Origin: Vibrio spartinae | GTDB taxonomy: Bacteria; Pseudomonadota; Gammaproteobacteria; Enterobacterales; Vibrionaceae | Assembly (NCBI RefSeq): GCF_024347135.1 | Contig: NZ_AP024908.1 | Location: 124,001-188,000, forward strand | DNA length: 64,000 bases | Direction: 5' to 3' | Part shown: positions 36,119-45,533 of the stretch, in pieces | How the letters are laid out: each line of letters opens with the position of its first letter | How positions within the stretch are numbered: the first letter of the stretch is position 1 | The notes under the pieces: model-generated | What the model saw: the letters and a program-made list of their open reading frames with translations, nothing else | Database searches by the model: none | Told to the model about the DNA's origin: nothing | Translations under genes and position numbers: made by a program

Positions 36119-37393
36119 GTGTTTGATTCTTTCTTTCCGAGACCTAAATTATTTTTCCTCAGCTTTGTTATTTGGGCACTGTTTTGTGTGATTTGCTGGT
36201 ATACCGGAGGCCGTGAACTCGGTGCTGATCTTAGCCTCGGCTATCTGATCGGGATGGGGTTCCCTCCGCCGCTTCTGGTGGATGCCGCGCCAGCAGCGCA
36301 GAGCGCTTTTCAACAAGCGCAGGATAGTGCGGCCAATGTTTGGTTATATCAGTATATGTTTGTCTGCTATGCCTTGTTCATCGGTGTCTGGTTAAAATTC
36401 GGCGGACAAAAATGGGCTCGCTGGTCTGTCGCCGGTTCTGGTTTGATCGTATTCATTACTTGGTTTCAGGTCGAAGTCAGTGTCATGCTGAATGAATGGT
36501 ATGGCAATTTTTACAACCTGATTCAGCAGGCATTGACGAAACCCAACAGCATTACCCTCGGTGAGTTTTATGGTGAACTGACAACGGTTGCGGTGATTCT
36601 GCTCATTGCCATTATGGTCGCAGTGTGTAACCACTTCTTCATCAGTCATTATGTGTTTCGGTGGCGTACCGCAATGACTGATTATTATACTGCCCGTTGG
36701 CAACAGGTCCGCCATATTGAGGGGGCATCACAGCGGATTCAGGAAGACACGATGCGTTTCGCTTCGATCATGGAAAGTTTAGGGGTCAGTCTATTGAATG
36801 CGGTGATGACCTTGATTGCTTTTTTGCCAATCTTATGGGGGCTCTCCGGTTATGTAAAAACATTACCATTGATCGGTGATGTGTCTCAGGGACTGGTCTT
36901 TGTGGCCATTATTTGGTCGATTATCGGCACTCTGTTACTGGCTGCTGCCGGGGTTAAATTACCGGGATTAGAGTTTAAGAATCAACGTGTTGAAGCGGCT
37001 TACAGAAAAGAATTGGTCTATGGTGAGGACCATGAGCACCGTGCTGAACCGCAAACCTTAAAAGAATTATTCAGTGATGTTCGGCATAATTACTTCCGTC
37101 TTTATAAGCATTATGTTTACTTTAATATTGTCCGTTACGGTTACTTACAGGTTGGCTCATTTATTCCGATCATTGCGCTGGGGCCGTCGATTGTCACAGG
37201 TGCTTTCACGCTGGGTATCATGCAACGAATTATCAATGCATTCGGACAGGTTGAGAGCTCTTTTCAATATTTGGTCAACTCTTGGACGACCATTGTTGAG
37301 CTATTGTCTATCTATAAGCGTCTTAAAGCATTTGAAGATGAGGCGGATGGTTTACAAAATATCCCGCTCATCGAAAATCCAGCCGAAAATTAA
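36119..37393 (+). CDS. sbmA: SbmA/BacA-like peptide antibiotic importer
   Basis: A 424-residue inner-membrane protein of the SbmA_BacA family, proton-driven importers of proline-rich peptides, microcins and bleomycin. Conserved blocks: MFDSFFPRPKLFFLSFVIWA, FYNLIQQAL, HYVFRWRTAMTDYYTARW, IEGASQRIQEDTMRFA, YLQVGSFIPIIALGP, VNSWTTIVELLSIYKRL. It lacks the nucleotide-binding domain of the related ABC proteins, as expected. The start is a GTG at 36119. No partner gene adjoins. Confidence 0.93.
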   Translation: MFDSFFPRPKLFFLSFVIWALFCVICWYTGGRELGADLSLGYLIGMGFPPPLLVDAAPAAQSAFQQAQDSAANVWLYQYMFVCYALFIGVWLKFGGQKWARWSVAGSGLIVFITWFQVEVSVMLNEWYGNFYNLIQQALTKPNSITLGEFYGELTTVAVILLIAIMVAVCNHFFISHYVFRWRTAMTDYYTARWQQVRHIEGASQRIQEDTMRFASIMESLGVSLLNAVMTLIAFLPILWGLSGYVKTLPLIGDVSQGLVFVAIIWSIIGTLLLAAAGVKLPGLEFKNQRVEAAYRKELVYGEDHEHRAEPQTLKELFSDVRHNYFRLYKHYVYFNIVRYGYLQVGSFIPIIALGPSIVTGAFTLGIMQRIINAFGQVESSFQYLVNSWTTIVELLSIYKRLKAFEDEADGLQNIPLIENPAEN

Positions 37394-37402
37394 TATCATT
37401 AC

Positions 37403-37425
37403 GGGCTTCCGCTGACAGGAAGCCC
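37403..37425 (+). terminator. Terminator after sbmA
   Basis: Stem GGGCTTCC / GGAAGCCC with a 7-nt loop followed by TTACTTTAT, 10 nt after the stop. Confidence 0.8.
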
Positions 37426-37708
37426 TTACTTTATCCGTTATCTCTTTGATTTGGCATTGCGGGTGTGAGCGCTGAAATCAGCGGATTATGTTATTGTTAT
37501 ATCCAATTATGAGATATTCCTTCCGCAGTTGATGATGATTTTGACATTTGCATTACACAAACGACATTATGTTATTACATCATATTTCTTCCTGTCACGA
37601 TGTGCTTTGGTCACAGAAGGTGCCTGCGTTACTGACAGGGGAAGGGAAGACGAGTGTGAGGCCGTGCTATGCTTCTGTGTAAGTTGTCCAATCGATAGGA
37701 GAGTATCA

Positions 37709-37879
37709 ATGAAATATGGGCTGATTGCGATATTGGTTGTGTTTTTGAGTGCTTGTTCTTCAACTTGGAACGGTGTGCAAGAAGACTCTTCTGAAATATG
37801 GGACACAACCAAACAGAAATCGAGTGACGTTTATCACTCAACCAAAGAAGCAATCCATGAGGCAACCGCTGAAGAGTAA
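37709..37879 (+). CDS. Small lipoprotein
   Basis: A 56-residue protein with a lipoprotein signal (MKYGLIAILVVFLSACSSTW, lipobox LSAC, lipidated Cys16). The short polar mature part (about 40 residues) is helical and rich in Lys/Glu/Ser/Thr. A TAGGAG site lies 8 nt before the ATG. It resembles small entericidin- or YgdI-like envelope lipoproteins in size only. The frame is open upstream to 37529, but the lipobox fixes this start. Confidence 0.75.
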   Translation: MKYGLIAILVVFLSACSSTWNGVQEDSSEIWDTTKQKSSDVYHSTKEAIHEATAEE

Positions 37880-38024
37880 TTGACTCTCGCGAGCCCTGGA
37901 TTTTGATGAACCGATGCGTGTTTCACGGTTTGTCGCCCACTGAACATACAACCTCAGTCGTGAAACCGGTCGTCATGCCACCAACGTCTGATACAAATAG
38001 ACCTGAGAAAAAGAAGTAGAAAGA

Positions 38025-38471
38025 ATGTCCGATAATAACGCTCTATTGCTGGATAACCAGCTATGTTTTGCTCTTTATTCAACCTCTTTGGCGATGACGC
38101 AGATGTATAAACCGTTACTTGAGCCTCTGGGGCTTACGTATCCGCAATACCTCGTGTTACTGATTCTCTGGGAGCAAGATGGCATCGGTCTTAAAGATAT
38201 TGGTGAGCGATTAGGACAGAAATCCGGTGCGTTAACACCCGTGATTAAACGGATGGAACAAGAGGGATTGGTGAATCGCACACGACAACTACATGACGAA
38301 CGTTCATTGAATGTTCTTCTGACTCCGAAGGGGCAGCAGCTTAAAGCTGAAGCGCTGAAGATTAATCAGTGCCTGCTTGAGGCCTGTGGGATACCCAGTC
38401 GGGAACTGATTGATATGAAAGAAAAAATCATCACATTGAGAGAGAGCTTACTCAAGAATCAGTCGCAGTAA
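38025..38471 (+). CDS. ohrR: Organic hydroperoxide sensor/repressor OhrR
   Basis: A 148-residue MarR-family repressor. The peroxide-sensing N-terminal Cys lies in LDNQLCFALYSTS (Cys14). The winged helix is in LKDIGERLGQKSGALTPVIK and RMEQEGLVNRTR. A second Cys pair lies in the C-terminal helix (CLLEACG), typical of two-Cys OhrR proteins. Oxidation releases DNA and derepresses ohr, which follows on the same strand. Confidence 0.94.
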   Translation: MSDNNALLLDNQLCFALYSTSLAMTQMYKPLLEPLGLTYPQYLVLLILWEQDGIGLKDIGERLGQKSGALTPVIKRMEQEGLVNRTRQLHDERSLNVLLTPKGQQLKAEALKINQCLLEACGIPSRELIDMKEKIITLRESLLKNQSQ

Positions 38472-38492
38472 GCTGAATGTATCAAAAAAATA

Positions 38493-38580
38493 TATTGCGC
38501 GATAACTATTATTGCAATAACATATATCCATCAGAGAGAAGAGCTTGGTCTTTTTTGAATTTAATAGTTATCGCGATAAT
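38493..38580. promoter_or_regulatory. Paired OhrR operator candidates upstream of ohr
   Basis: Two related sites face each other between ohrR and ohr. A perfect 12-bp palindrome TTATCGCGATAA lies at 38568-38579; a near copy TTGCGCGATAA lies at 38495-38505. Together they form a 12-bp inverted repeat (GCGATAACTATT at 38499-38510, complement at 38563-38574). Position and symmetry fit OhrR binding over the ohr promoter. Confidence 0.6.
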
Positions 38581-38596
38581 TAATTGGAGATGATTT

Positions 38597-39019
38597 ATGG
38601 AACTTTTATATACAGCACAAGTAACAACTACGGGTGGACGTGACGGAAAATCCGTTTCTGATGATCATAAATTACAAGTGAATTTGAGTACCCCCAAAGA
38701 ATTGGGCGGGGCCGGTGGTGAAGGAACAAACCCAGAACAGCTTTTCGCTGCGGGTTATTCAGCATGTTTTATCGGCGCGCTGAAGTTTGTCGCAATGCAG
38801 GATAAGATCAAATTATCTCAAGATCTGGATGTGACGGCAAAAGTCAGTATTGGTCAAAACAAGGCAGGTGTTGGTTTTGCGATTGATGTCGAGCTGCATA
38901 TTTCTCTGCCGGAACTTGATCGCAGTGTTGCGCAGACGTTGATCGAAAAAGCTCACCAAGTGTGCCCATACTCAAATGCTACACGCGGTAATATTCGAGT
39001 CGAATTAGTACTGGTATAA
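38597..39019 (+). CDS. ohr: Organic hydroperoxide resistance peroxidase Ohr
   Basis: A 140-residue thiol peroxidase that reduces organic hydroperoxides using lipoyl partners. The two catalytic cysteines are in GYSACFIGALKF (peroxidatic) and HQVCPYSNATRGN (resolving), with the conserved GGEGTNPEQLFAAGYSACF block. GGAGATG ribosome site before the ATG. Controlled by the adjacent OhrR. Confidence 0.96.
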   Translation: MELLYTAQVTTTGGRDGKSVSDDHKLQVNLSTPKELGGAGGEGTNPEQLFAAGYSACFIGALKFVAMQDKIKLSQDLDVTAKVSIGQNKAGVGFAIDVELHISLPELDRSVAQTLIEKAHQVCPYSNATRGNIRVELVLV

Positions 39020-39042
39020 CATCTTGAATGATATGAAACGAG

Positions 39043-39067
39043 GACAGGCACGCTAAGCGTGCCTGTC
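39043..39067. terminator. Terminator after ohr
   Basis: Stem GACAGGCACGC / GCGTGCCTGTC with a tiny loop, followed by TTATTTTG, between the convergent ohr and trxC genes. Confidence 0.85.
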
Positions 39068-39095
39068 TTATTTTGTCCGCAGAAAACCGACCTTG

Positions 39096-39533
39096 CTACA
39101 CACCTTTCAGCGACTCATCCAGCCATGTATTAAATTGCGAATACGGCAGTGCACCATTAATCAGATTGAGCCGTTGCCCTCGATGAAAAAACATCACTGT
39201 TGGAATACTGCGGATCTGGAATTGCGCGGCCAAGGTCTGTTGAGCCTCTGTATCGACCTTGATAAATCGAACCGTCTGTACGCGCTCTTGTGCCGTTTGC
39301 TCAAACACTGGGGCGAATCCGACACACGGGTTACACCATGGTGCCCAGAAATCAACAACCACAGGGATGTCGCTATTCACAATCGACTGAAAATTATCGA
39401 CTGTCCCTTCAACAGGTAAGCCGTCAAGGAGGAAATGTCTACACTTGCCGCATACAGAGGACTCAGAAATACGCTCGATGGGAACACGATTCATCGCGTG
39501 GCATGACGGGCAGCGGGTTTTAATACTGGTCAT
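39096..39533 (-). CDS. trxC: Thioredoxin 2 (TrxC-like) with WCNPC active site
   Basis: A 145-residue thioredoxin with an N-terminal zinc ribbon (CPSC ... CGKC), the mark of TrxC, and a thioredoxin fold ending LDESLKGV. The active site is FWAPWCNPCVGFAP, with Asn in place of the usual Gly of WCGPC; this should shift the redox potential. The cis-Pro loop RSIPTVMFF is intact. The start MTSIKTRCPSC at 39533 matches family length; the frame also opens at 39551. Confidence 0.9.
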   Translation of the reverse strand: MTSIKTRCPSCHAMNRVPIERISESSVCGKCRHFLLDGLPVEGTVDNFQSIVNSDIPVVVDFWAPWCNPCVGFAPVFEQTAQERVQTVRFIKVDTEAQQTLAAQFQIRSIPTVMFFHRGQRLNLINGALPYSQFNTWLDESLKGV

Positions 39534-39780
39534 AGGGACTGATTTCATCACCGGTGAATGGGAAACTCTAAATTACCACCAAATCAAAGCAGATAACAAC
39601 CATGAATCGAATACGGGAAAGCGCGCTCATTTTCAGTCGTGTCTTAACCGAATGGTCCGTTTATGCTGAATTTGTGGGATGGATCCAAGAGGCTTTTTAC
39701 GGGATGGCATATGCTTAAATGGTAATATGATTGGATAGTGACTCTGTAATGATATCTCAAGATATTTGATGGAGGTTAGG

Positions 39781-40161
39781 ATGACATATAAAAAGCATGG
39801 CCTCACGATTGGTCTGGAACGGGTCGATCACGAATTTTTTGTATCGATTAAAGCTGTCGGTACGTTAACTCATCACGACTACGAGATGATCACGCCACTT
39901 CTGGATGCCGCACTGGTGAAGGTTAACACACCGAAAGTCGATGTATTCTTTGATGTCTCTGAGTTGGAAGGGTGGGAGCTTCGGGCTGCATGGGATGACT
40001 TTAAACTGGGTCTGCAACATGGTGCGGATTTTAATAAAGTGGCGCTCTATGGTCATCAGGAATGGCAAGCCCTCGCTGCAAAAGTCGGGAGTTGGTTTAT
40101 CTCGGGAGAGATCCGTTATTTCGATGATTATGATGAAGCGATTCGATGGTTACAGGATTAG
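39781..40161 (+). CDS. SpoIIAA/STAS-like protein
   Basis: A 126-residue single-domain protein of the SpoIIAA-like (DUF3478) group: MTYKKHGLTIGLERVDHEFF, GTLTHHDYEMITPLLDAAL, VDVFFDVSELEGWELRAAWD, FKLGLQHGADFNKVALYG. Such proteins are thought to bind lipids or take part in stress control. The ATG at 39781 has a GGAGG site 5 nt upstream, so the earlier TTG/ATG codons are rejected. A 17-bp tandem duplication covers its stop codon. Confidence 0.85.
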   Translation: MTYKKHGLTIGLERVDHEFFVSIKAVGTLTHHDYEMITPLLDAALVKVNTPKVDVFFDVSELEGWELRAAWDDFKLGLQHGADFNKVALYGHQEWQALAAKVGSWFISGEIRYFDDYDEAIRWLQD

Positions 40162-40184
40162 CTGAGCTACAGGATTAACTGAAA
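40151..40184. repeat. 17-bp tandem duplication at a stop codon
   Basis: Units TACAGGATTAGCTGAGC and TACAGGATTAACTGAAA are adjacent, with 14 of 17 positions alike. The first contains the stop codon of the STAS-like gene. Confidence 0.75.
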
Positions 40185-40219
40185 AATGGTTATCGTGACA
40201 TGAGTCAGAGTTATGCTTT

Positions 40220-40241
40220 GATGTAACAATTACGTTACATC
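40220..40241. promoter_or_regulatory. Palindromic regulator site
   Basis: Perfect 8-bp arms GATGTAAC and GTTACATC with a 6-bp spacer, 233-254 bp upstream of a chemoreceptor start. The geometry (TGTAA-N8-TTACA) recalls TyrR boxes (TGTAAA-N6-TTTACA) without matching exactly. The rest of 40162-40473 is A/T-rich and has no gene. Confidence 0.5.
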
Positions 40242-40473
40242 ATCTTTATTGATTTGTGTAACATATTTATCACATCAAGGTCTTTTTGATTACATTACAG
40301 TACATCATGCTCTCTCATTGGGTATTCTGTTGTTAGACTTTAGGTACATCCACCATCAAATGAAAATATTAAACGTCGTGTTGGTCATATTTGTTTTATT
40401 GCATTAGGTCTGTTTTATCATTCAAATAATAATAAGTTTCGCAGAAGCTAATGCATATTAATTTTAGGATGCC

Positions 40474-42105
40474 ATGATGTTTAGTAATTTTACCATCCGT
40501 ATGCAGCTCGGCCTGTCTTTGGCCTTTTTAACTGCAATCATTGTTTTCTCCGGATTACAAAACCGGGATTCACTGAACCTGCTGGAACGTAATATTCAAC
40601 TATTTGCTGAGCCGCTGAGGAAGGCTCAACGGGATGTGCTCAATGCTGATCGAGATTTGTATCAGGCACTCAAAGGGCAACAAGATGCGCTTCTGACCAC
40701 TGATGAGAAAGTATTGAAGGGCGCACAAGATGATTATCAGGAAAATGCCCAACAGGCTTATGATCGCATGCAAAGCTATTTGGAATATATGGCTGATCAT
40801 CGACACATTATCACACAGTTCGATAATTTTGACCGTGTTTTTCAAGATTGGAAGGCGCAAGCTGATCGGGTATTTTCGCTGATAGAACAAGGTGATAAGA
40901 CACAAGCCCACACACAATTTATCGAGTCTGAGCAATATTTTGGGACACTGCGTCACGAGTATGATAAGGCCGGAGAACTGGTCGATAAGCTAGGCAATGA
41001 ACTCTATGGACAGTCGAGTCACCTTATCGGGCAGCGAATTTTATGGAATATGATGATCTCCCTTATCTCAGTGGTGATTGGGCTGATACTGGTGTTTTTC
41101 ATTCCGAAAGCGATTACGTCTGCGATTTATTCCGTAAAAGATAAGATCGATGATTTGACTCAGGGAGATGGTGATCTGGTGAGTCGTTTGACGGTGAAGA
41201 AAAAAACCGAGTTAGGTTATTTGTCAGGCAGCGTCAATAACTTGCTGGAACAGCTCCAACAACTGGTAAAAAGTGTCATTGATGGGGTTGAGAAACTGGG
41301 TGCGGATACGAGTCACCTTCAGGATGTTGCGAATAAAACTGAAGCGATTGGTCATAATCAGCAACAGCGGCTGGAACTACTGTTTCAAGCATTTGAACAA
41401 ATTAATATTGCAATTCAAGAAATTACGACCAACGCGCAGCATACGTCTTCCAAAAGTGATGAAGCGAGTCGTTCGGCAAGCAATGGGGTGACGTTGGTCG
41501 ATAGAAACGTGACATTGAACGATAAACTGTCAGTGAGTTTTCAAGAAGCCAGCCAGAAGATGTCATCACTTGCTGCAGATTCCGACAATATTACTTCAGT
41601 TCTGGATGTGATCCGTGGTATCGCAGACCAAACCAATTTACTGGCATTGAACGCTGCAATTGAGGCCGCACGAGCCGGCGAGCAAGGGCGCGGTTTTGCG
41701 GTTGTCGCTGATGAAGTGAGAACGCTGGCACAACGGACACAGTCTTCAACCGAAGATATTCAGGAGATGATTTCCAGCCTTGTTAAAGGTGTGAATGAAA
41801 CTCAGGCGGCGATTCAAGGCGGAGAAGAAGCTGTGGCTGAATCGGTGGGAATGGCGGATGAAATGAGATGTGCTTTTCAGGATATCCGTGACTTGATTTC
41901 CACCGTTCAAGATATGAATATTCAGATTGCTGCGGCGACAGAAGAGCAGAGTTCGGTGATTGTTGATGTGAATCAAGGCATCCTTGAGCTGAAAGAACTG
42001 TCTGATAAAGCCACCAATGTCCATCAGCGTGTGGCTGATACCGGTAATGTGGTTGCCGATATTTCGTTGCGACTTTCCGACTTGGTGAGTCAGTTTAAAG
42101 TGTAG
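40474..42105 (+). CDS. Methyl-accepting chemotaxis protein
   Basis: A 543-residue chemoreceptor. TM1 is at residues ~10-26. The periplasmic domain is a ~165-residue helical sensor. TM2 lies near 192-212, then HAMP with [20 protein letters not shown]. The signalling hairpin has [20 protein letters not shown] and [20 protein letters not shown]. An ATGATG start follows an AGGA site. It precedes another receptor in the same direction, but terminators separate them, so they are independent units. Confidence 0.93.
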   Translation: MMFSNFTIRMQLGLSLAFLTAIIVFSGLQNRDSLNLLERNIQLFAEPLRKAQRDVLNADRDLYQALKGQQDALLTTDEKVLKGAQDDYQENAQQAYDRMQSYLEYMADHRHIITQFDNFDRVFQDWKAQADRVFSLIEQGDKTQAHTQFIESEQYFGTLRHEYDKAGELVDKLGNELYGQSSHLIGQRILWNMMISLISVVIGLILVFFIPKAITSAIYSVKDKIDDLTQGDGDLVSRLTVKKKTELGYLSGSVNNLLEQLQQLVKSVIDGVEKLGADTSHLQDVANKTEAIGHNQQQRLELLFQAFEQINIAIQEITTNAQHTSSKSDEASRSASNGVTLVDRNVTLNDKLSVSFQEASQKMSSLAADSDNITSVLDVIRGIADQTNLLALNAAIEAARAGEQGRGFAVVADEVRTLAQRTQSSTEDIQEMISSLVKGVNETQAAIQGGEEAVAESVGMADEMRCAFQDIRDLISTVQDMNIQIAAATEEQSSVIVDVNQGILELKELSDKATNVHQRVADTGNVVADISLRLSDLVSQFKV

Positions 42106-42146
42106 TTTTCATCGGGAGTCACGGGCCGGAGTATGGGTACTTTGTT

Positions 42147-42173
42147 GAGGGGAGGGTCTTGGACTCTCCCCTC
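42147..42173 (+). terminator. Terminator after chemoreceptor gene
   Basis: Twelve-bp stem GAGGGGAGGGTC / GACTCTCCCCTC (one G-T pair) with a TTG loop, followed by ATTTATTG. Confidence 0.85.
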
Positions 42174-42599
42174 ATTTATTGCGATCTGATTGCATATCAA
42201 CGCTTTTATTACAACAACAGTGAATTGAAAAGAATGAGAGAGATCCCAAATACAGGGCCTTTAAAGTGATTTATATTCACTTTTAGCTATAAATTGCCAA
42301 AAATGTAATCAAAATTTTTAAAATGGTGTTTTGGGCTCAAAACTAGCAAATGATAGTTAGTTTTTCTAACGATATGGTTTTTTAGTTTTTGCAAAGAGCA
42401 CGATTCAATTACAAAATATGTACAGAATATGTTCCAACTGTCGATATACGTAACATAGTGTCTAAAAATGTCGGAGATGACATTTTTTTGATATATCTAT
42501 CTGTTATGATTTAAATGGAACGCTTTTTATTTGTATACCACATTATGGAATGTAGCACTCATCGCTGGCTACAAATTGAGAAAGGGTCATGGATATAGT
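42174..42599. other. Intergenic region between two chemoreceptor genes
   Basis: About 425 bp, A/T-rich, holding the promoter of the next receptor. The open frame reaching back to 42531 has no ribosome site. No operator was identified. Confidence 0.4.
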
Positions 42600-44345
42600 A
42601 TGAAAAAGGTATCATTTAAGACGAAATTGCTTGCCATCGTTGTTGCCATTATCTGTGTAACGATATTCACTGCCTACGTTAGTGCTAATTTTTATATCAG
42701 TCGCTATATATATCACAGTGATAGCCAAGTGATCCGGACACAGATTGATTCGATCCGTTCTGTGGTGGAAGGGAAGCTGAAAGACAATATTGTTCTGGCC
42801 CAGTCAACGAAATTCAGTTTTTACGAAGTCAAACAGGCGATAGAAAAAACCGGTTTCAAAGATGCAATTAAAGTCGCCTTCGGGATGACCATCAATCGAG
42901 ATGGGGCGATTAAAGATCCGAAAGAAGCTCAGCCATATATGGATATTTTTAAACAGGCGAATGGTGAGCTTACCATCAGTGATGTCTTTATCGATGATGG
43001 AAAACCAACGATTACGATTACCGTGCCTGAGGATAAAGATTCCGGAAATATATTCTACATCGACCTCTCTTCGGTCGGTGACATGCTGAGCGCAATGTCT
43101 ATTGATGGCAGTTATCTTGAATTGACGGATGATAAGCAAACTCAGATTTTTTCCAATAAAGTCGAGGGGCATGACCTGACGCCATTGACCGCGACGATCA
43201 ATGTTGCCGGAAAAGAGTGGAAACTTAACGGATACATTGATAACGACTATATTCAGAATGATACAGATACATTAAATGGCAGCATTACAATTGCGTTGGT
43301 GATTGCGGCCATTATCTTGATCCCCATTGCTATATTGCTGATCAACTGGGTCTTCAAACCCATTATCTTGTTAAGAAACTTGATTGGTGATTTGGCGAAT
43401 GGCAACGGTGATCTGACCCATCGTTTGAAGGTGGATTCAAAAGATGAACTGGGCATGATTGCGGATGGCATCAATCAGTTTATCGAGAATTTACAGAACA
43501 TGATGCGTCAAGTGAGAGAATCGACGGAGACGATTAGTCAGGAGATTGCTCAGCTTGAGCAGCAAACCGATTCGAATAGTCAATTGCTCCAGTCACATAG
43601 TCAGGAAATTGAATTGACGGTAACAGCCGTGAATGAAATGAGTTCGACGGCGTCTGTCGTGGCTGAGAATGCGGCCAACACCGCAAGCCAGACAGAAGCG
43701 ACAAATAGTGAAGCTGAGCATTCTAAAGAAGTGGTACAACGGGCCGTTGCACAAGTCGGTGCATTGGCAGAAGAAGTGGAAGAGACCGCTCAATTCATTG
43801 CTGATATGAACACGCATACAGAAGAAATCGGTAAGTTACTGGGTGAGATCGGCGGTATTGCAGAACAAACTAACCTACTGGCTTTGAATGCTGCGATTGA
43901 GGCTGCGAGAGCCGGAGACCAAGGACGTGGTTTCGCGGTCGTCGCGGACGAAGTGCGGGCATTAGCATCACGGACCCATCGGAGTACCGAAGATATCGTC
44001 CAGATGTTAGATCGCTTGAGAGCTGGCACCGCCACTGTGGTTTCCAGTATGGAATCGACGCGTAACAGCTGTCGGACAACAGAAGAATCAACAGCCGTGG
44101 TGGTATCTTCATTGGATAAAGTGACGACGTCAGTCAATGAAATTAACGACTTGTCGATTCAGATTGCAACGTCAGCCGAAGAACAAAGTAGTGTGACCGA
44201 AGATATTAACCGCAGTATGGTTGCCATTCGTGAAGTGATGCATACCATCAACGACAATGGTGACAATACCGCAGAAACAACCCGCCGCTTGATTACCATC
44301 AATCAGCAGTTATTAGTGATTGTAAATAAGTTTAAAATTGAATAA
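42600..44345 (+). CDS. Methyl-accepting chemotaxis protein with dCache-like sensor
   Basis: A 581-residue chemoreceptor. TM1 (about 8-30) is followed by a ~220-residue periplasmic domain with the double-Cache look ([40 protein letters not shown]). TM2 lies near 240-262. HAMP contains [20 protein letters not shown]. The signalling tip is [20 protein letters not shown]. Double-Cache receptors commonly bind amino acids or organic acids. Start at 42600 chosen because the preceding 23 codons are non-homologous. Confidence 0.92.
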   Translation: MKKVSFKTKLLAIVVAIICVTIFTAYVSANFYISRYIYHSDSQVIRTQIDSIRSVVEGKLKDNIVLAQSTKFSFYEVKQAIEKTGFKDAIKVAFGMTINRDGAIKDPKEAQPYMDIFKQANGELTISDVFIDDGKPTITITVPEDKDSGNIFYIDLSSVGDMLSAMSIDGSYLELTDDKQTQIFSNKVEGHDLTPLTATINVAGKEWKLNGYIDNDYIQNDTDTLNGSITIALVIAAIILIPIAILLINWVFKPIILLRNLIGDLANGNGDLTHRLKVDSKDELGMIADGINQFIENLQNMMRQVRESTETISQEIAQLEQQTDSNSQLLQSHSQEIELTVTAVNEMSSTASVVAENAANTASQTEATNSEAEHSKEVVQRAVAQVGALAEEVEETAQFIADMNTHTEEIGKLLGEIGGIAEQTNLLALNAAIEAARAGDQGRGFAVVADEVRALASRTHRSTEDIVQMLDRLRAGTATVVSSMESTRNSCRTTEESTAVVVSSLDKVTTSVNEINDLSIQIATSAEEQSSVTEDINRSMVAIREVMHTINDNGDNTAETTRRLITINQQLLVIVNKFKIE

Positions 44346-44364
44346 CTTGTTTCACTCATACCAT

Positions 44365-44393
44365 CCAGCCTGAGTGCCCATCACTCAGGCTGG
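44365..44393 (+). terminator. Terminator after chemoreceptor gene
   Basis: Perfect 12-bp stem CCAGCCTGAGTG / CACTCAGGCTGG with a 5-nt loop, followed by TGATTTT. Confidence 0.88.
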
Positions 44394-44446
44394 TGATTTT
44401 CTCACCTATGTTGAATTCCTCGCCTCGCTAATCTTGGAGTCCCTCA

Positions 44447-45100
44447 ATGAAGCTATACATTGGTAATAAAAACTATTCGACCTGGTCACTCAGACCATGG
44501 ATTTTGTTAGCAAAATCAAATATTTCATTCGATGAAGTTCAACTGTCGCTTGATACGCCACAGTTTTATACGGCTTTGGCATCGGTGACCCCGACGCAGA
44601 AAGTGCCTTGCCTGATCGATGGAGATATCACCGTATGGGATTCGCTCGCGATCTGTGAATATATCAATGATACATATCTTTCAGGAAAAGCATGGCCAGC
44701 GGATCCGCAAGATAAAGCTAACGCGCGTTCGCTGGCGGCAGAAATGCATTCAGGTTTTCCGGCACTGCGTAGTGAAGCACCAATGAATATCCGTGCAACG
44801 CGTTCACTGACCTTGTCTGAAGCTGCGCAGCAGGATCTAAAGCGGATTGAAGCTATTTTTGCGGAGCAGATGACGCGTTTTGCTGATCAGGGGGGATGGC
44901 TTTTCGGTCAGTATTCAATTGCCGACGCGATGTTTGCACCTGTTGTGATGCGTTTAAAAACGTACCAGCTGAGTTTCGGGGAAATGGCGCAACAATATGT
45001 GAATCATGTATTATCGTGCCCGGCGTTGCAGCAGTGGATTGATGCTGCGCTTGAAGAAACTGAGATTGTTGCAGCCGATGAAGCAGGAGAACCTTGTTAA
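44447..45100 (+). CDS. Glutathione S-transferase family protein
   Basis: A 217-residue GST. The N-terminal thioredoxin-like domain has KLYIGNKNYSTWSLRPWILL with the catalytic Ser/Tyr region, and the glutathione-site TQKVPCLIDGDITVWDSLAI. The C-terminal helical domain contains WLFGQYSIADAMFAPVVMRL. It resembles the YfcF/zeta-like branch. Cytoplasmic detoxification or isomerase role; substrate unknown. Confidence 0.9.
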   Translation: MKLYIGNKNYSTWSLRPWILLAKSNISFDEVQLSLDTPQFYTALASVTPTQKVPCLIDGDITVWDSLAICEYINDTYLSGKAWPADPQDKANARSLAAEMHSGFPALRSEAPMNIRATRSLTLSEAAQQDLKRIEAIFAEQMTRFADQGGWLFGQYSIADAMFAPVVMRLKTYQLSFGEMAQQYVNHVLSCPALQQWIDAALEETEIVAADEAGEPC

Positions 45101-45174
45101 TCAGTGATTCATGGGTGCATCATGATTGAGCCAATGTCAGGCGCTCAACATATTCAACTGCCAATCGATGAGAT

Positions 45175-45237
45175 ATGCCGCATATCCGTTTGTATTCATC
45201 TTATTCTGCATGAATGAAACGGGTGCGGCATTTTTTA
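45175..45237 (+). terminator. Long imperfect terminator after GST gene
   Basis: Paired blocks ATGCCGCA/TGCGGCAT, CCGTTT/AACGG and ATTCAT/ATGAAT make an extended stem that ends in TTTTTTATTTTTATG. From here to 45533 the DNA is A/T-rich leader and promoter of the transporter operon, with no supported gene. Confidence 0.75.
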
Positions 45238-45533
45238 TTTTTATGCTATTTTTGTTGTTTAATTGTACATTAATGGTGAATAAAATGTTGTTTTGCATGC
45301 ATTTAGTGCAATAAATGTCTCTCCATTGTGCATATATAAAATATCGATAAAATTGAAAATTTCAGAAGCACTTTATATTTATATGCAGTAGAATCCCCAT
45401 TTTGAGGCATCTATTTAAGTATTCATGCATTTTAGGTGTTTAAATATATTCTCTTCCGTTGAGACTGGAAAGAATCGTCGTCTATGGCATGAATTGTGCT
45501 GTTTTCAATGTTTATCAGATATGAGATATCACT

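Noticed and set aside
40220..40241. TyrR box
   Set aside because: The half-sites read TGTAAC/GTTACA rather than TGTAAA/TTTACA; kept only as an unassigned palindrome.
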